Program-made: the position numbers and the translations under genes
Part shown: one piece after another, positions 58,303 to 64,000 of the stretch
How the letters are laid out: each line of letters starts with the position of its first letter
Numbering within the stretch: the first letter of the stretch is position 1
Notes under the pieces: model-generated
Seen by the model: the letters and a program-made list of their open reading frames with translations, nothing else
Databases searched by the model: none
Told to the model about the DNA's origin: nothing
Assembly: GCA_965652025.1 (NCBI GenBank)
Contig: CBFGTM010000009.1
Span: forward strand, 1-64,000
Source of the DNA: CAVVWJ01 sp965652025
Lineage (GTDB): Bacteria; Gemmatimonadota; Gemmatimonadetes; Gemmatimonadales; GWC2-71-9
Length of the DNA stretch: 64,000 nucleotides
Reading direction: 5' to 3'

Positions 58303-59918
58303 GCTCTGAGGAGCTGCCAGGAGGATGCCGGCGTGATAGTCACGTTGCGAAAGCGCCGTTTCACGGCGTACACGTAGTACGGTGCATAGAGGAAGGCAGC
58401 GGGCGCATCGGCTTCAATCTGCCGGAGCACGCTGATCCAGGGCTCCGCTGGATTGCCCTTGGCTACACGCAGCACCGCATCCTCGAGTAGCGAGTCCACC
58501 CGAGGATTGCAGTACCTGGCGACATTGGTTCCTCCGGCGCAACTCCACGCCTGGCTCAGTCCGGAAGGCGAGGGGTCCTGGACTGTACCGGCAAAGTCGA
58601 TATCGAACTTCCCGGCTGTGCGGCGTTCGATCCAGAGGGGGAACTCGAGCTGTTGTAGTTGGAGGTCCACGCCGATCTGGCGCAGCTGTTCCTGGGCCAG
58701 GAGCGCCATCTGCCGGCGGGTCGCGCTGGTGTTGGGGAACGACACCGCCAGGGTGAGCGGCCGGCCCTCTCGGTCACGAATGCCGTTGTGGTCGGCGTCA
58801 CCCCAGCCCGCCTCAGCGAGAAGACGCCGGGCTTCCTGCGGATTCGAGCGCTCCGGCTTCGGAGAGCTGTGCCGGATCCATAGCAGCGGAGAGACGGGAC
58901 CGTAGGGTACGTCGGCATACGATCCGAACACCGCACGAACCAGCAGCTGGCGATCGAGTCCTAGGGTAATTGCGCGGCGGACTCGGCGATCCGAAAGGAT
59001 CGGGTGGGTACGAGAGGAATCGTTCGGGTCCCGCTGGTTGAAGAGCAGAAAACCAACAGTGGGAGAGGGAACCGGGATGACCCGGAGACTGGTGTCCGCC
59101 TGGATCCGGCGAAGATTGTCCAGCGGGGGGACCACGTAGTCCATCGCGTCAGCCTGGCCGCTCAACAACAGGTTGAGCCGCGCATCGGGATCAGCGGCCA
59201 CCCGGATGATCACCCGCTCTATCTTGGGCTTGCCCAGGAAGAACCGTTCATTGGCTGTCAGCTCGACGAATTGACCTGCCACGTTACGGACCAGGCGGTA
59301 CGGTCCGTTCCCGACCGGCTGGGTTACAAAGGACGAACGCACCACCGCCTCGGCGGGGATCGTGTCCAGCAGATGTGCCGGAAGGGGTGCTACATAGAAG
59401 GTGGCATCGTACAGCTGTTCCGGGTATGCCTGTGTGTAGCGGAACACCACCCGGTGCTGACCCTCCGCGCTCACCGATTTGATGTGCCGCAGCAGCTCGA
59501 CCAATCGAGGGGCAACTGCCGGATTCTTGGCCCGCTCGATCGTGAAGGCAACGTCGCGCGCGGTGACCGGAACTCCGTCCTGCCAGTGGGCGCGGGGGTC
59601 CAGGTCGAATACCAGGGTGAGCGAGTCACGTCTGGTCCAGGATTTTGCCAGGAGCGGAACGAACCCTCCGTCTCCCGCCGTCAGCAGCGTAGGCCCCAGT
59701 CCGGCCAGGCGCAGGAAGAGCTGATCGGCCAGCTCGAGGTTGCCGACCGAGGCGGCCGCGCCCTCCATGAGCGTTGGAATGGGCATTGTGGCCTGCTGGC
59801 CAGTGACAATCACGATGCTGCTGCGAGGCGCCCGATCCGACTGCGCACCCGCCGCGGCGGGCAGGACGAGGAAGGTCACGGCGGCAAGAAGGACTGTCCG
59901 TGGCGTCAACAGCGTCAA
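58284..59918 (-). CDS. Peptide ABC transporter substrate-binding protein (SBP family 5)
   Basis: 544 residues. A signal peptide (LTPRTVLLAAVTFLVLPAAA) is followed by the SBP_bac_5 fold: PLLAKSWTRRDSLTLVFDLD, AHWQDGVPVTARDVAFTIER, QPVGNGPYRLVRNVAGQF and DPDARLNLLLSGQADAMDY. It captures peptides in the periplasm for the permease pair encoded next. The TTG at 59918 is chosen because GGAG lies 5 nt upstream and the signal peptide follows; longer readings are not supported. It is the first gene of the SBP-OppB-OppC-OppD-OppF operon. Confidence 0.92.
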   Translation of the reverse strand: MTLLTPRTVLLAAVTFLVLPAAAGAQSDRAPRSSIVIVTGQQATMPIPTLMEGAAASVGNLELADQLFLRLAGLGPTLLTAGDGGFVPLLAKSWTRRDSLTLVFDLDPRAHWQDGVPVTARDVAFTIERAKNPAVAPRLVELLRHIKSVSAEGQHRVVFRYTQAYPEQLYDATFYVAPLPAHLLDTIPAEAVVRSSFVTQPVGNGPYRLVRNVAGQFVELTANERFFLGKPKIERVIIRVAADPDARLNLLLSGQADAMDYVVPPLDNLRRIQADTSLRVIPVPSPTVGFLLFNQRDPNDSSRTHPILSDRRVRRAITLGLDRQLLVRAVFGSYADVPYGPVSPLLWIRHSSPKPERSNPQEARRLLAEAGWGDADHNGIRDREGRPLTLAVSFPNTSATRRQMALLAQEQLRQIGVDLQLQQLEFPLWIERRTAGKFDIDFAGTVQDPSPSGLSQAWSCAGGTNVARYCNPRVDSLLEDAVLRVAKGNPAEPWISVLRQIEADAPAAFLYAPYYVYAVKRRFRNVTITPASSWQLLRAWSGEN

Positions 59919-59970
59919 GGAGTCTCCAACAAGCAGATCCGGCTGGGGGGTTTTGCGGAATCTAGTGGAA

Positions 59971-60800
59971 CTAGCGGCTCCACGTCCACGCGGAGGATTG
60001 AAAGAGCTCGAAGCGGGAGGCTGCGGCCCGGAGGATAGGTGAAGGGTCGGGCGCCCCGTCCCAGTCACCGGGCCAATTGTGCCGTACCTGATCGCCGAGC
60101 GAGGCGGCGATCTCATGGGGCAGGAGCAGCCGGCCGGTATCGTCCGCCAGACTGAAGGGGCCGCTGGTAGACGCATGCGATTGGGAGTGGCCGCAATCCC
60201 GGAGCAGGTTCTCAACCAGTCGCTGGTCGTCCTCGAGAAGGATGGAGCCGTGCTGAAGCAGCGCGGGGCCCCGCCGAAGCTGCGCGCTCCCGATGATCTT
60301 TCGTCGACTCACCAGGACTTCGCCTCCGGCCGGCTGGGCAAAGCATGGCCCGCTGTCGAGCGGCGCAGTCCGGCCGTGCGGTGCCAGTGCTGCCGGAACT
60401 CCGAGGGAGCGGAGTGCGCCGGCCAGCAGGGCGTGAATGGACTCGTACGCCTCCCGCAGAGATCCGAACCACCGGTGCGGTGCGGCGACAGCATAGGTCA
60501 ATTCGTGGGCGTGCCATACCGCGCGCCCACCAGTTGGCCGGCGCACGGTGTCCAGACCCAGCCTGCGGATTCGGTTGAGGTCATATCGCCTGGAGGCCGG
60601 CTCGTTCCGGCCAAACGACAGGCAGTGGGGATTCCAGGTATAGAGCCGGAACCAGCCCTCGCCCAGCTCGGCCCGGTCGAGCAGCGCGAGATCGACGGCC
60701 ATGTTGCTCCAGCCCGGGCGGGGTGATTCGTCTACCCAGAAGTGCCAGCACCTCGTTGGGCACAACCGCTCCCGCTCCTCACGGTTCTGAGCAACTGCAG

Positions 60801-60804
<4 letters not shown>
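59971..60804 (-). CDS. Lipoate-protein ligase A/octanoyltransferase-like protein
   Basis: 277 residues of the LplA/LipM-type cofactor transferase fold: RLYTWNPHCLSFGRNEPAS, RRPTGGRAVWHAHELTYAVA (the RRxTGGRAV-H motif) and SRRKIIGSAQLRRGPALLQH (the Lys and GSAQ of the lipoyl-AMP site). It would attach lipoate or octanoate to GcvH or other E2/H proteins. Its gene overlaps the gcvP end as ATGA (60801-60804) on the minus strand, so it is translated with gcvP. It supplies the lipoyl group needed by the glycine cleavage system. Confidence 0.92.
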
Positions 60805-63743
<2,939 letters not shown>

Positions 63744-63768
63744 CGTTGTTCCTCATCCGGATACGAAA

Positions 63769-63796
63769 ATGCCTCGAGACCACGTTCTCGAGGCAT
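63769..63796 (-). terminator. Hairpin between gcvH and gcvP
   Basis: ATGCCTCGAGA (63769-63779) pairs perfectly with TCTCGAGGCAT (63786-63796), 11 bp, 6-nt loop. Read on the minus strand the stem is followed by TTTTCG. It comes after gcvH and before gcvP, 26 nt from the gcvP start, so gcvP expression depends on readthrough or a second promoter. Confidence 0.7.
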
Positions 63797-63862
63797 CGCG
63801 CTGACGTTGATGGTTCCTGATTTCGAGTGTGCTGCCGACTACCTGGTGCATCGATCCCGCCG

Positions 63863-64000
63863 TCACTCCCCGATATGCGAACGGTAGGCCTTGGAGGACA
63901 GGAGCTTCTTGAGGTCATCAGGGCTCTTGACTCGCAAGGTGATCATCCATCCCTCACCATAGGGATCCCGATTCACCACCGCGGAGTCGCTGTCCAGCGC
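63863..64000 (-). CDS. gcvH: Glycine cleavage system H protein, C-terminal part
   Basis: The last 45 codons of a gene that continues past the right edge. It reads LDSDSAVVNRDPYGEGWMIT, then LRVKSPDDLKKLLSSKAYRS and ends HIGE. This matches the end of GcvH, where PYGxGWxxxL is highly conserved. The lipoyl-lysine site lies outside the window. GcvH carries the aminomethyl group between GcvP and GcvT. Its position directly upstream of gcvP fits an operon. Confidence 0.92.
   Translation of the reverse strand, partial: ALDSDSAVVNRDPYGEGWMITLRVKSPDDLKKLLSSKAYRSHIGE

Overview
The window is a GC-rich, densely coding bacterial chromosome segment with no rRNA, tRNA, CRISPR array, insertion sequence or phage gene that I can see. 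Its gene content suggests an aerobic, non-photosynthetic soil or sediment bacterium of the Gemmatimonadota type. Supporting traits are a TonB receptor with a carboxypeptidase-like N-terminal domain, a membrane-anchored PknB-type kinase, many outer-membrane-style lipoproteins, several ECF sigma factors, a single-chain GcvP, and a LigB-type ligase repair operon. The phylum is an inference, not a measurement.

Layout. 1-7.4 kb: a broken intradiol dioxygenase, an ECF sigma/anti-sigma/Spy-like stress operon facing a second Spy-like gene, a LysM/lipoprotein pair, a Ser/Thr kinase, a putative metalloprotease, an NRDE protein and a Gly-rich lipoprotein. 7.4-12.2 kb: a HbpS/GlcG-like protein, an amino-acid permease, an ECF42 sigma factor with its DGPF partner, and an OB-fold lipoprotein. 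12.2-19.1 kb: a five-gene overlapping DNA-repair operon (exonuclease, ATP-dependent ligase, rubredoxin-MBL protein, Lhr-like helicase, PdeM). 19.1-20.7 kb: a PEBP protein, a TauE-type transporter and a small membrane protein. 20.7-28.9 kb: a carbohydrate locus with a GH2 enzyme, two GH1-like enzymes, a UDP-galactopyranose-mutase-like flavoprotein and a glycosyltransferase. 29.2-33.3 kb: an SRPBCC/SDR/SRPBCC/thioredoxin-reductase-like set. 33.2-37.1 kb: a TonB receptor and a beta-propeller lipoprotein. 37.3-45.1 kb: a D-threonine-aldolase-like enzyme, DUF3052, an MBL-rhodanese protein, MscL, a membrane protein with a winged-helix regulator, UppS, a Rieske-flavoprotein and a Tat-exported phosphoesterase. 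45.1-51.6 kb: small housekeeping and accessory enzymes, mostly on the minus strand. 51.4-54.1 kb: a FlgM-like small protein, an HD-GYP response regulator and a FliA/WhiG-type sigma factor. 54.5-59.9 kb: a complete peptide ABC importer. 60-64 kb: a lipoate ligase-like protein, GcvP and the end of GcvH.

The most unusual signals are these. (1) A family of 8-bp tandem repeats arranged as inverted blocks lies upstream of the repair operon, inside the GH2 gene in frame, and probably inside the helicase gene. (2) A candidate c-di-GMP/sigma/anti-sigma module includes an overlooked 59-codon FlgM-like gene. (3) A Cys-rich short reading frame lies on the strand opposite the sigma-factor leader. (4) A pair of CTTT-N7-AAAG palindromes flanks the winged-helix regulator operon. 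(5) A highly structured non-coding region lies at about 29.0 kb.
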